Shown: positions 45,825 to 55,228, counted from the stretch's first letter. The stretch is DNA of 64,000 nt from Niastella caeni (GCF_004834005.1 NZ_STFF01000001.1:681347-745346), one strand, 5' to 3'. Notes: generated by a model not told the origin, from the letters alone. Made by a program: numbers and translations.

Positions 45825-45855
45825 AAAAAAAAACTCCAGGCTAGAAAGCCCGGAG
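45825..45855 (-). terminator. Intrinsic terminator between susD and the GH92 gene
   Basis: Minus-strand stem CTCCGGGCT / AGCCTGGAG (9 bp, one G-U) with TTCT loop, then nine T. It lies in the 322-bp susD-GH92 gap, 56 bp before the GH92 start. A second hairpin, CCGGGCC / GGCCCGG, lies at 45962-45985. These should make SusCD transcripts far more abundant than the hydrolases. Confidence 0.85.
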
Positions 45856-46091
45856 GTCAGTATTTACTGCTACATGATTATGAAAAAAAAATTATTAGCA
45901 TTTAAAAAGGGTCTAGGGATCACTGGATTTTAAAAGCGGTATATCTGACATGTTAAAAATACCGGGCCCCAGAGAGCAGGCCCGGCGCTCTAGTCATCGC
46001 CTTTCCTAAAACTAAGGTTTATGTATTCGGGCCATTTGCCCTGTAACTTGAACATGAGCATTTAAGGATTTTGGATTAAACGGGGCTTTCA

Positions 46092-47762
46092 TTAATAACC
46101 TGGGTTTTGGGTCAATTTGTTATTAGTTGCTAAAGCTCTTGTAGGTATCGGGAAGATCCGGCGGTACGAATCGGAATTGGTTTTAAATCCATACGTACTT
46201 TCATATTTACCAAACCGGATCATATCATTCCGTCGCCAGCATTCCCAGGTGAATTCACGGCCTCTTTCGGCATACAGATCATCCAGGGTAACTGCGGTCC
46301 ACGCCGGGGAAGTAGTACGATTGTTACGCACCATATTTACCAATGATAAAGCAGTTTGGCCGTTGGTGGCATTACCGCCGCGCAGGATCGCTTCCGCTTT
46401 CATCAAAAGCACATCTGAATAACGTAACAGGGGCGCATCATTATTCTGGTTACGGGAAGCAGAATTTGCATCAGGAAAGAATTTAACATTCCGGATTCCC
46501 ATATTCCAGGCTATTTCGTCGTTACCCAGGTCCATGGAAGCAACACTCTGGCGCAGTCTAATGACAGAGTCGATGTATAAATCATAAATATAGCTGGTGC
46601 TTCCATCAGATCCGGTGTAAAACTGATCATATCCTTTTTTGGTAGTTGCCACTTTAATAGGATTGCCATCTGGCCAATATTGGGTACCAACCAGCCATTG
46701 ATCTTTTCGGATATCGTTAGCATCTGTAAAATATGCATTATAGAAGCCGGAAAGTGTAGCGCGGGGGCCGCTGGGTTTGGTATTTACCAAACCACTTCCG
46801 CTGGTTTGGTTCATTATGATACTGCTCAAAGTATGACTCCCGGGCGTAGCGCCTGAATAACGATATTTAATACCCAGGTTCCTGTTCAGGTCATAACGTC
46901 CATGGAAAAGGTACCCGTTGCTGGTGGTAGGGTCAAAAGGTATGGCAAATATATTCTCCTTGAAAGAAGGACCATTATTCGGATAAAACATGGTTAAATA
47001 AGTGCCGCGTGCTTCAATGGCGAACTTTCCGGAAGCAATAATATCGTCGCAAGCCGCAATACACTCGTTGTATTTAGTAGTACCGGCATATACCGGTGCA
47101 TTGAGGTATAGTTTAGCCAGCAACCCCTGGGCCATCCATCTTGTAACTTTTCCATAAGTAGCGCTACCCGTAGCTGTTTTCAGTAAAGGAAGAGCTGCTT
47201 TCAATTCAGATTCCACAAAATTGAATACCTGCGCACGGTCGGCTTTGGCCTGTACACCCGGGCTGGGGTAAATGGTATCTAAAGGTACATTGCCAAACAT
47301 GTCGAGCAACTCCCAATAGGCCCATGCTCTCAGTGTTTTGATCTCTGCCATGGCGGCATTCTTAGTATCGCCTTCAGGAGCCGTTCTGAATGTATAAATG
47401 GTTTGATTACAAAGCCCTATTATGCTATATACATCAGACCAGGCCGTGCCTATCCAGCCATGATCTTTTGTCCAGGTATGCCGGTGCAGGTCAATATATC
47501 CGGAGCCATCATACCAGTTACCTCCGTATGCAGGCAGAATAGCTTCATCGGAGGTAAGCTCCTGCGTAAACCAGAAAGTAAGCGGATAATGCCCGCGCAA
47601 ATTGGTATAAATGGTACCGATAACAGACTGGTATTGCTCATCAGTTTGAGGAAATTGGTCTGCTGTTATCATAGAATTGGGAGTAACCGAAATCTTATGA
47701 CAGGCAGTAACCGAAGCTGCTACTGTCAGGATCATCGTATATAATCGCAAATGCTTTTTCAT
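46092..47762 (-). CDS. susD: SusD/RagB family glycan-binding lipoprotein (locus 1)
   Basis: A 556-residue outer-membrane lipoprotein, lipobox ending TACHK with Cys21. The SusD fold is recognisable: TPR-like helices (NAAMAEIKTLRAWAYWELLDMFGNVPL), the RYSDVLLMKAEAILRGG segment, and the C-terminal ERGREFTWECWRRNDMIRFGKY with RIFPIPTRALATNNKLTQNPGY, the canonical ending. It forms the lid of the SusC transporter and captures oligosaccharide at the surface. It lies 17 bp after susC. The glycan is unknown; neighbouring GH92 and GH28 suggest mannose- and galacturonate-containing glycans. Confidence 0.96.
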   Translation of the reverse strand: MKKHLRLYTMILTVAASVTACHKISVTPNSMITADQFPQTDEQYQSVIGTIYTNLRGHYPLTFWFTQELTSDEAILPAYGGNWYDGSGYIDLHRHTWTKDHGWIGTAWSDVYSIIGLCNQTIYTFRTAPEGDTKNAAMAEIKTLRAWAYWELLDMFGNVPLDTIYPSPGVQAKADRAQVFNFVESELKAALPLLKTATGSATYGKVTRWMAQGLLAKLYLNAPVYAGTTKYNECIAACDDIIASGKFAIEARGTYLTMFYPNNGPSFKENIFAIPFDPTTSNGYLFHGRYDLNRNLGIKYRYSGATPGSHTLSSIIMNQTSGSGLVNTKPSGPRATLSGFYNAYFTDANDIRKDQWLVGTQYWPDGNPIKVATTKKGYDQFYTGSDGSTSYIYDLYIDSVIRLRQSVASMDLGNDEIAWNMGIRNVKFFPDANSASRNQNNDAPLLRYSDVLLMKAEAILRGGNATNGQTALSLVNMVRNNRTTSPAWTAVTLDDLYAERGREFTWECWRRNDMIRFGKYESTYGFKTNSDSYRRIFPIPTRALATNNKLTQNPGY

Positions 47763-47779
47763 AATTCTTGTTTTTATCG

Positions 47780-50700
47780 TTAGAAACCAACTGAAACGCC
47801 TAACAAAATAGTTCTGGTCTTGGGATAGAAATTATTATAATCAATACCCAGCGACGCACCACCCTGATTGATCTCAGGATCTACACCCTTATACTTCGTA
47901 ATTACAAATGCGTTATTTATAGTTGTATATAACCGCAGTGATTTAATATAAGGGCTGTTTGGTTTAATGTGATAACCGAGTGTAGCATTATCCAACCGGA
48001 TGTAAGTACCATCTTCCACAAAGCGGGATGAATAGTTATTATTCTTGGCATCGCTCTTAGCATCATTCATTGCATCAGGCGAAATGTTTGTTACACCTGC
48101 TGTTGTCACATAAAACAGATCGGCACGGGTAGCATTGAAAATTTTATTACCGGCTACACCACGTATAAACAGATTAAGATCAAAGTTTTTATACCGGAAA
48201 TTATTTATCCAGCCAAACATCAATTTTGGATGCGGGCTACCCAACGGGTGATAATCGGTTCTTTGAATCGGGTTATCTGTTTCAACACCTTTCCCTGTTA
48301 TAAACAAAGATTTACCAGTAGCATCTTTTCCTGCATATTTAAAGGAATAGAACTGACCTAAAGGACCTCCTACAATGAACATCTGCAAAGTACTACCTGT
48401 AGTTCCCGGGCCATCCAGTTGAGTATAGGTACTGGAATCGGCATTCACGCCGAATCTATCTGGACCTTTTAAATTCAGGATCTCGTTCTTATTGCTGGCC
48501 ATGTTCAAACTGGTATTCCAGCCGAAATCTTTTGTGTTTACGGCATTTACATTCACACTGAACTCAATTCCGCGGTTCCTGAGCTTACCCACATTCATAT
48601 TTACAAAACCACTGGGGTCTACCGTATTGGGAACGGCGAAACCGAAGATCATACCGGTGGTCAATTTTTCATACACGTCAATAGAACCAGAGATCCTTCC
48701 CTTCAGGAAGCCATAATCAAGGCCTATATTTTTGGTGGACGTTACTTCCCATTTCAAATCGGGGTTGTTGCCCTGTACAGGACTGAATGAAGAGGCAAAA
48801 GGACCACCGTTGTAATAGGTACCGGATTTACTGTATAATGCCTGCGCAGTATAAGCTCCTAAACCAAAGGCATTACCGGTCTCCCCATAACTGGCCCTTA
48901 ATTTCAGGTCACTGATCACTGCTACTTCCCGCAGAAAATCTTCCTGGGAAATACGCCAGGCTACACCCACAGAGGGGAAATAACCCCATTCATTATTTTT
49001 TCCAAACACAGAACTACCATCTCTTCTGACAGAAGCCTGCAACAAATACTTTTCGTTATAATCGTAATTAACCCTGGCGAAATCAGAGATAAAATTGGTT
49101 TCCTGGTATACTGTACCGCCGAAATCCACAGCAAAGCCATTTACTGTTTGATAGTTACCTAAACCCATGTTATAATAGGTGGTATAATCAGAGATAAAAT
49201 TGGTTTGGCTGTTTTGCAAACCATCACCGCTGGTATTCTTTTGCCAGCTATAACCCACTACCGCTTTGATATTATGCAGCCCCAGATGTTTAGCCCAGGT
49301 TAAATAAGACTCCAGCGTTTTAGAGGTGCTTTGGTAATAAGCCCTGTAAGCCAAACCGCTGGAATAGAAATTACGAAGCGAGCGACCGCCACCTGGGTCT
49401 CCGTTGGTATAAAAATTACTACTATTATAATATTGTGAATAATACTTGCCGTAATATTCACCATGCAGCCAGGTACCTCTTTGATAAGCCAGGTTCGAAT
49501 TAAAGGTAAAACCAAAGGGCAGTTTGGCTTCTATAGTAAATGCACCCTGTAATGATCCGTATTTGGTATCATCCTTGGCATTTTTAATAATAGAAACCGG
49601 GTTAAAATAGCCGGTATTGTTCAGGTTCTCAAAAAAAGTACCATTGCTGTTATATACCGGAGAAGTGGGATTGTATTTCACAGCCTGTTGAAAAACCATG
49701 TTCTGGAAAGGCACGTTCGATGCTTTACTGTTGCTGCTCATCACATTCAACCCAAAGATCAAATGATCGTTCAAAGCACGATGCTCGGCAGAAACACGGG
49801 CAATCACTCTTTCCAAACTACTTTGCATAATAATACCATCCTTCTTCAGGTAGTTCAGGCTGGCGCTGTAGGTACTTTTATCGGTACCGCCGCTAAATGA
49901 AATGTTATGATTATGAGAATAAGCCTTATCTTTTTGAATGGCTTTCATCCAATCGGTACTGGCGCCCTTATCATCATTGGGGCTTATTGATGCGCTATTT
50001 TTGCGAACATATTCTCTTAATTGTGTGGTATCCATCAGGTCTAAACCGTTTGAAACCGCTTCCATACCCACATAACCATTGTAAGTAGCCTGTAAGCCGC
50101 CTTTCTTGCCTCTTTTGGTGGTAACCATAATTACCCCGTTACTGGCTTTATTACCATAAATAGCGGTAGCCGAAGCATCCTTCAGCACATCGATAGAAGC
50201 AATATCATCCGGTGCAACGGAATTGATATCGCCGCCAGGAATACCATCTATCACATAGAAAGGGCCCTGCGGGCTGTTAATAGTTGAAGCACCGCGCATA
50301 ATCACTGCCGCAGGCCGGTTAGGGTCACCGCTTGCTGTAATGTTTAACCCCGGCACTTTACCCTGTAGTAATTGGCCTACATCGCCGATAGCTCCTCTAT
50401 TGAGGTCATCGGGCTTTACAGAAGTGATAGCGCTCGCCAGGGTTTTGCGCGAACCTTTACCATAACCAACTACCACTACATCGGTCATAACAGTGGCCGA
50501 TGAGCGCATAAATACATCGAAGCTTGTTTTGCTTCCAACTAAAACTTCCTGGTCTTCGAGTGAAATTCCACTAAATACCAATACATCACCTGTTTGGGCA
50601 GGGATGTTGAACGAACCATTTCCCTTAGTAATAGTAACAAGCGTTTTCCCTTTTACAGAAACCGAAACCCCAGCCATTGGGCGACCCGATGAGTCTTTTA

Positions 50701-50812
50701 CTGTTCCGGTAATTTCCTGGGATTGTGCCAGCGTGTAGAGTGGCAATAAGAAAAGCAGCAGCAATAGGCGTTTACCCGCGCCTTTCGGGAGCGACCGACA
50801 GAGCAATCTCAT
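47780..50812 (-). CDS. susC: SusC/RagA family TonB-linked outer-membrane transporter (locus 1)
   Basis: A 1010-residue TonB-dependent transporter. Signal peptide about 1-30 (ending PLYTLAQ), carboxypeptidase-regulatory-like domain (ITGTVKDSSGRPMAGVSVSVKG, residues 34-110), plug with DVVVVGYGKGSRKTLASAIT and DGIPGGDINSVAPDDIASIDVLKDASATAIYG, then a barrel ending in ILLGVSVGF. It imports oligosaccharides captured by SusD. It heads the locus; its promoter should be in 50813-51047 but no -33/-7 pair was clear. A terminator after susD sets the enzymes apart. Confidence 0.97.
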   Translation of the reverse strand: MRLLCRSLPKGAGKRLLLLLFLLPLYTLAQSQEITGTVKDSSGRPMAGVSVSVKGKTLVTITKGNGSFNIPAQTGDVLVFSGISLEDQEVLVGSKTSFDVFMRSSATVMTDVVVVGYGKGSRKTLASAITSVKPDDLNRGAIGDVGQLLQGKVPGLNITASGDPNRPAAVIMRGASTINSPQGPFYVIDGIPGGDINSVAPDDIASIDVLKDASATAIYGNKASNGVIMVTTKRGKKGGLQATYNGYVGMEAVSNGLDLMDTTQLREYVRKNSASISPNDDKGASTDWMKAIQKDKAYSHNHNISFSGGTDKSTYSASLNYLKKDGIIMQSSLERVIARVSAEHRALNDHLIFGLNVMSSNSKASNVPFQNMVFQQAVKYNPTSPVYNSNGTFFENLNNTGYFNPVSIIKNAKDDTKYGSLQGAFTIEAKLPFGFTFNSNLAYQRGTWLHGEYYGKYYSQYYNSSNFYTNGDPGGGRSLRNFYSSGLAYRAYYQSTSKTLESYLTWAKHLGLHNIKAVVGYSWQKNTSGDGLQNSQTNFISDYTTYYNMGLGNYQTVNGFAVDFGGTVYQETNFISDFARVNYDYNEKYLLQASVRRDGSSVFGKNNEWGYFPSVGVAWRISQEDFLREVAVISDLKLRASYGETGNAFGLGAYTAQALYSKSGTYYNGGPFASSFSPVQGNNPDLKWEVTSTKNIGLDYGFLKGRISGSIDVYEKLTTGMIFGFAVPNTVDPSGFVNMNVGKLRNRGIEFSVNVNAVNTKDFGWNTSLNMASNKNEILNLKGPDRFGVNADSSTYTQLDGPGTTGSTLQMFIVGGPLGQFYSFKYAGKDATGKSLFITGKGVETDNPIQRTDYHPLGSPHPKLMFGWINNFRYKNFDLNLFIRGVAGNKIFNATRADLFYVTTAGVTNISPDAMNDAKSDAKNNNYSSRFVEDGTYIRLDNATLGYHIKPNSPYIKSLRLYTTINNAFVITKYKGVDPEINQGGASLGIDYNNFYPKTRTILLGVSVGF

Positions 50813-51047
50813 AACAAAAGTTTTAGGTTAAAGTGTTAAATCCTTCTGGTTTTTTAAAATCAAAATAAATGAACTCGTTGGATTATATGCATGTTCTAAA
50901 AAAACACAACTTACCTGATCATTGCGTTTTCATTGCATAAATACACGGGTTGATACATAAACATAAACTACAGGTAATTACGTAGCTTAGGTTCTCATTT
51001 TATATAAAACAAGGAAAGGATAAAGTTTCGAGCAAGCTTTTACGTTA

Positions 51048-51935
51048 CTAAAATTTTATGGTAGATGGTAGATATTTAGCCACCAGGTCTTCATAATAAG
51101 GTCGTAGCTGCTTCCAGTCTGGTGGTGTGGGACATTTTGAATACAAGTCGTATGGGTTGAATAATTTAACCCATTTCAACATTTCACGATCGTGATCATC
51201 TAACAGGTGGTCATAGGAGCCTTCGCGATGCCAGGCATAAAATGAATGGTACCTTAACATATATAGGCCGGGCTCAGGCAAATAATCTTTCAGCATCTGG
51301 TATACATACTCATCGTGCCCCCATGACATGCTCACATTGCGTAATCCACAATTGGGTGCATACACCCCGTATTTAGTACTATAAACGGGATCACTATAGT
51401 CTGCATTGTGTTTGAAAAACTCAGGATAAACAATTTTATCGGAATAAGCGCATCCTACCGGGAAAGTATCACCCACCACAGCCCATTGCGGTTCGCCAAA
51501 TAAACACAGCACTTTACCCATATCATGCATCAGGCCGGTCAACACCATCCAATCAGGATGTCTGTCTGCACGAATTGCTTCTGATGCCTGTAATAAATGT
51601 TGAAACTGGTCGAGGTCGGTATCAGGATCAGAATCATCAACTAACTGGTTCAGGAAATTAAAAGCATCCCAAACCGTCATTTCTTTACGGTTGAATTGTA
51701 AGAAGTCCTTTCTTTTTTGTTGTACAAACTCGTAGGTCTGGTGTGTATGATTTAAACGATAGAACTCACGTACCGTGTCCCGGGAGGGTTCATCATAATT
51801 ACGGTATTCTTCTTTCGATTTTTCCTTGGCGATGGTATCGGGATCTGGATAGCGTTGCAGTACATCTTCTTCCCATTCATCTAAACTTACCAGGGGGTTA
51901 ATTTCCTTCTCAGTGAACTTTCCGGGAGCTGCCAT
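51048..51935 (-). CDS. Myo-inositol oxygenase (eukaryote-type MIOX)
   Basis: Di-iron oxygenase that cleaves myo-inositol with O2 to D-glucuronate. The 295-residue protein is strikingly like the animal and plant enzyme: all six iron ligands are in place, His113 (FQHLLQASEAIR), His137 and Asp138 (GLMHDMGK), His207 (MSWGHDEYVYQ), His230 (LRYHSFYAWH), and Asp263 (NPYDLYSKCP). Landmarks such as GEPQWAVVGDTFPVGC and YSTKYGVYAPNCGL are kept. Bacterial MIOX is known in some Bacteroidota and is thought to come from eukaryotes. It is divergent from a LacI regulator and near a sodium/solute symporter, so an inositol uptake and oxidation module is inferred. Confidence 0.96.
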   Translation of the reverse strand: MAAPGKFTEKEINPLVSLDEWEEDVLQRYPDPDTIAKEKSKEEYRNYDEPSRDTVREFYRLNHTHQTYEFVQQKRKDFLQFNRKEMTVWDAFNFLNQLVDDSDPDTDLDQFQHLLQASEAIRADRHPDWMVLTGLMHDMGKVLCLFGEPQWAVVGDTFPVGCAYSDKIVYPEFFKHNADYSDPVYSTKYGVYAPNCGLRNVSMSWGHDEYVYQMLKDYLPEPGLYMLRYHSFYAWHREGSYDHLLDDHDREMLKWVKLFNPYDLYSKCPTPPDWKQLRPYYEDLVAKYLPSTIKF

Positions 51936-51993
51936 TGCAATCGATTTTAATTAAGGTCTGGTTGTTAAATAAGACTGTTTGGTTGGATTTCCT

Positions 51994-52068
51994 GAACTAA
52001 GTTCTAAAAATTTGCTAAAGATTGTTAGCCATGAATTAACTTTATTTACGAAAACGGTTGCGCTAAAA
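51994..52068. promoter_or_regulatory. Candidate operators in the MIOX-LacI divergent region
   Basis: Two candidates: a perfect 11-bp palindrome GAACTAAGTTC at 51994-52004, and AAAACGGTTGCGC at 52051-52063, which resembles the CG-centred half-sites used by LacI-family repressors. They sit between divergent MIOX and LacI genes, so either could be the regulator's site. Pattern only; no experimental or comparative support. Confidence 0.4.
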
Positions 52069-52129
52069 TGCAGCAATTTGCAAGATGAAATAGTCTGTAT
52101 TACAAACATTTAAGTATTTAAATAAACCT

Positions 52130-53137
52130 ATGAGCAAGGTAAACATAAAGGTTTTAGCAGACCAATTGCAACTGTCCGTTTCAACCATTTCAAAGGCGTT
52201 AAGGGATAGTTATGAGATCAGTGACGAGACAAAAAAGAAGGTAATGGAACTCGCTACCCAGTTGAATTACATTCCAAACCCTTATGCCAGCAGCCTTCGC
52301 AAAAAGAAAAGCAAGACCATAGCAGTGGTATTGCCTGAAGTAGCCGATAACTTTTTCTCCCTGGCTATCAATGGTATACAATCTATTGCAGAAACAAAAG
52401 GGTATCACGTACTTATTTATTTATCCCACGAAAGTTTCGCCAACGAAAAAACTATACTTGAAGATTGTCAAAGCGGCCGGGTCGATGGTGTATTAATTTC
52501 TATTTCCAGCGAAACCAATTCGGCAGACCATATCAATAAATTACCAGCCAATAATATTCCGGTTGTGTTTTTCGACCGGGAACAGGAAGGCATTGAAACC
52601 GCCCGGGTAACTACCAATGATTTTGACTGCGGTCTTATGGCTACCAATCATTTGTTGGAAAAAGGCGTACGCAAACCCGCCTTTCTTTCCATTTCCCAAA
52701 GCCTGCCTATTTGTTTAAACAGGTTGGAAGGTTTTAAGGCAGCGGTTAGGGAAGCCGGTATACCCGAAGAAGACATGCAGATCATTTACTGTACTGATAA
52801 TGATAGCATGTACAGTCAAATAAAAAAAATACTGCAAAGCGAACACCGGCCAGACGGACTGATCGCTTCGGTTGAAAAAATTGTTACCCCTGTATACCTC
52901 GCCTGCCATGAGTTGAATATCAACATCCCCAAAGATGTTAAAGTGATTGCTTTTGCAACGCTCGATACAGCGCCTATTTTAAATCCCCCGCTTACCACCA
53001 TTACCCAACCTGCGTTCGAGATCGGTAAAGCCGCCGCCACCCTGCTTTTCAAAGGAATTGAGAAAAGTACTTTTGATCTGAAGAAAGAAAGTATGGTGAT
53101 ACCTTCTGTGTTGATCGAGAGAGAGTCTACTTTATAA
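52130..53137 (+). CDS. LacI family transcriptional regulator
   Basis: A 335-residue repressor-type regulator: N-terminal HTH with hinge (VNIKVLADQLQLSVSTISKALRDSYEISDETKKKV, LNYIPNPYASSLRKKKS) and a periplasmic-binding-type effector domain (TIAVVLPEVADNFFSLAING onward). It is divergent from MIOX and upstream of the symporter, so inositol, or a product such as glucuronate, is the likely effector. It should control both the MIOX and symporter genes. It follows usual LacI length. Confidence 0.94.
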   Translation: MSKVNIKVLADQLQLSVSTISKALRDSYEISDETKKKVMELATQLNYIPNPYASSLRKKKSKTIAVVLPEVADNFFSLAINGIQSIAETKGYHVLIYLSHESFANEKTILEDCQSGRVDGVLISISSETNSADHINKLPANNIPVVFFDREQEGIETARVTTNDFDCGLMATNHLLEKGVRKPAFLSISQSLPICLNRLEGFKAAVREAGIPEEDMQIIYCTDNDSMYSQIKKILQSEHRPDGLIASVEKIVTPVYLACHELNINIPKDVKVIAFATLDTAPILNPPLTTITQPAFEIGKAAATLLFKGIEKSTFDLKKESMVIPSVLIERESTL

Positions 53138-53138
53138 G

Positions 53139-53245
53139 AAGAAAGCTACAAGCTTCTAGCCGCAAGCTACAAGCAAAATGCAGCTTTATCTGTATTGCTT
53201 GCAGCGTGTAGCTTGTGGCTTACAGCTGTATTCGCAACCGTATTC
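53139..53245. repeat. Dispersed repeat D, copy 2, upstream of the symporter
   Basis: GAAAGCTACAAGCTTCTAGC, CAAGCTACAAGCAAAATGCAG, then GCTTGCAGCGTGTAGCTTGT and GCTTACAGCTGTATTC. The left AAGCTACAAGC and right GCTTGTAGCTT-like words are complementary. The same ordered words appear at 39333-39423. Confidence 0.75.
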
Positions 53246-53345
53246 GTTACTTTTTTTGGTTATTAGCCGGGAAGTGTAATAATAATGAAATGAAAGAAAT
53301 ATATTGTGGTTTACTAAATAATCACACTCTCAACAACGATTGCAC

Positions 53346-55007
53346 ATGCGCTTACATTTCGCCGACTACCTGATCATTCTTGTATATTTCATTTTCGTTA
53401 TAGGTGTTGGATTCCTCATTAAAAAGAAAATTAAATCAAGTAATGATTTCTTAACCAGCAGCCGTAGCATTCCCCTTTGGATCACCAGCCTTGCTTTTAT
53501 TTCTGCCAACCTCGGCGCACAGGAAGTAATTGGCATGGTTGCCTCGGGCGCCAAGTACGGCATTATGACTGTACACTTCTATTGGGTGGGCGCCATCTTC
53601 GCCATGGTATTCCTTGGCGTTTTTATGATGCCGTTCTATTATGGAAGCCGCGCCCGCAGTGTTCCCGAATACCTCTCCTTGCGGTTCGATGAAAAAACAA
53701 GAGGCCTGAACGCTATTTCCTTTGCGGTTATGACGGTTTTTTCGTCGGGCATTTCTTTATATGCATTGGCAAAACTCATGGAAACGATCCTGCATTGGGA
53801 TTTTGATATTTCCATTTGGGTATCTGCCGGCATTGTAATGGTGTATACATTCCTCGGCGGTTTAACCAGCGCCGTATATAATGAAGTATTGCAGTTCTTT
53901 TTAATTGTACTCGGCTTGTCGCCATTGGTAATAATTGCGTTGCAAAATGCAGGCGGCTGGGAAAATATAAAAGTAGTATTGCAACCCGAAATGACGCATG
54001 CCTGGAAGTACATGGGCAATGCCGATTCAAACCCCATGGGCCTGCACTTTATGTCGCTGATCTTCGGATTGGGTTTTGTAATGTCTTTCGGTTATTGGTG
54101 CACCGACTTTTTAGTGGTGCAAAGAGCCATGATAGCCCGAAATATGGGCGATGCGCAACGGACGCCTATTATTGCGGCCATTCCTAAAATGCTTATGCCG
54201 CTGATAGTGGTTTTGCCGGGCATTATTGCTATTGCTTTAATGCAGCCCGCACTGGCATCAAAAGGGTACCAGATCCCCACCACGGCTAGCGGTGAGCTGG
54301 ATTATACCATGACGTTACCTTCGCTCATTGCCCACTACTACCCTACCGGTATTTTGGGCGTAGGCATCACCGCGCTGATCGCTTCGTTTATGAGTGGGAT
54401 GGCCGGTAACGTAACCGCATTTAATTCGGTATTCACATTTGATATCTACCAATCGTATTTTGTTAAGAACAAAAGCGACCGGCATTACCTGTTGGTAGGT
54501 AAAGGCATTACGGTGGTGGGCATACTCATTTCCATTGCCACTGCTTACATTGCCAAGAGCTTTAACAACATCAACGACTTTCTGCAACTGGTATTTGGTT
54601 TTGTAAACGGTCCGCTGTTTGCCACATTTTTACTGGGCATGTTCTGGAAACGAACTACCGGCCATGGCGCTTTCTGGGGGCTGGTTGCAGGCACTGCCGC
54701 CGCCGCCGTTACGCATGGTGTAACCGTTGCTGAAGGAAAAGGGGGCTGGATAATGCCCTGGTACGAGATCAAAAGCGGCATGGGCCAGGCGTTTATCGTA
54801 GCATCTGTTTCCTGGATCTTTAATTTCTTTACTACGATCCTGGTTAGCCTGGTTACCAAACCAAAACCCGATGAAGAATTAAAAGGGTTGGTTTATTCGT
54901 TAACAGAAAAACCAAAGTACCATCAGCAAAAGTGGTATTTGAAAGTAGTGCCGCTGGGTTTATTACTGTTGGCGATCACAATCTTATTGAACATTATTTT
55001 CTTTTAA
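53346..55007 (+). CDS. Sodium:solute symporter (SSS family, SGLT-like)
   Basis: A 553-residue inner-membrane cotransporter with about 13 spans. The open frame begins with TTG at 53340, but ATG at 53346 (MRLHFADYLIILVYFIFVIG) is the better start. SSS family motifs: ITSLAFISANLGAQEVIG, YTFLGGLTSAVYNEVLQFF, and GLGFVMSFGYWCTDFLVVQRAM. SSS proteins import sugars, inositol or uronates using sodium. Proximity to MIOX and LacI suggests myo-inositol uptake. The gene for a small two-span protein follows after 15 bp. Confidence 0.93.
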   Translation: MRLHFADYLIILVYFIFVIGVGFLIKKKIKSSNDFLTSSRSIPLWITSLAFISANLGAQEVIGMVASGAKYGIMTVHFYWVGAIFAMVFLGVFMMPFYYGSRARSVPEYLSLRFDEKTRGLNAISFAVMTVFSSGISLYALAKLMETILHWDFDISIWVSAGIVMVYTFLGGLTSAVYNEVLQFFLIVLGLSPLVIIALQNAGGWENIKVVLQPEMTHAWKYMGNADSNPMGLHFMSLIFGLGFVMSFGYWCTDFLVVQRAMIARNMGDAQRTPIIAAIPKMLMPLIVVLPGIIAIALMQPALASKGYQIPTTASGELDYTMTLPSLIAHYYPTGILGVGITALIASFMSGMAGNVTAFNSVFTFDIYQSYFVKNKSDRHYLLVGKGITVVGILISIATAYIAKSFNNINDFLQLVFGFVNGPLFATFLLGMFWKRTTGHGAFWGLVAGTAAAAVTHGVTVAEGKGGWIMPWYEIKSGMGQAFIVASVSWIFNFFTTILVSLVTKPKPDEELKGLVYSLTEKPKYHQQKWYLKVVPLGLLLLAITILLNIIFF

Positions 55008-55022
55008 CAAACAAATGCTTCC

Positions 55023-55208
55023 ATGTATAAAAAATTAAACGACCTGCAATTTGTCATTGGACTGTTCTTTACCATAGTATCTGTGATCTTATTGCTCAAT
55101 GTAGTGTTGGGCAGCGATGCGGAAAGCAAATTGAACGTATATACCGGCGCCGTGTTCCTGGTGTTTGGTCTTGCCATGATGCTGATCAGGAAAGGCAGCA
55201 AGGCATAA
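55023..55208 (+). CDS. Small two-span membrane protein paired with the symporter
   Basis: A 61-residue protein, MYKKLNDLQFVIGLFFTIVS then ILLLNVVLGSDAESKLNVYT, and a second hydrophobic span GAVFLVFGLAMMLIRKG. It starts 15 bp after the symporter stop and is surely translated from the same transcript. Not recognised by name; position suggests a transporter accessory subunit. The final codons (GSKA-stop) are encoded by dispersed repeat A, so its natural C-terminus may have been changed. Confidence 0.8.
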   Translation: MYKKLNDLQFVIGLFFTIVSVILLLNVVLGSDAESKLNVYTGAVFLVFGLAMMLIRKGSKA

Positions 55209-55228
55209 AGGCAGCAAGGCAACGAGGG
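55191..55228 (+). repeat. Dispersed repeat A, copy 3
   Basis: AAAGGCAGCAAGGCATAAAG then GCAGCAAGGCAACGAGGG. It supplies the TAA stop of the mini membrane protein (55206-55208). Related copies lie at 15689-15725 and 39297-39332. A GAAGTAAGGAGTAGGAAGTTGG word run follows. Confidence 0.85.

Noticed and set aside
45880..45933. 17-codon frame starting MKKKLLAFKKGLGITGF
   Set aside because: Leader-like but only 17 codons, between opposite-strand genes, with no downstream gene on its own strand.
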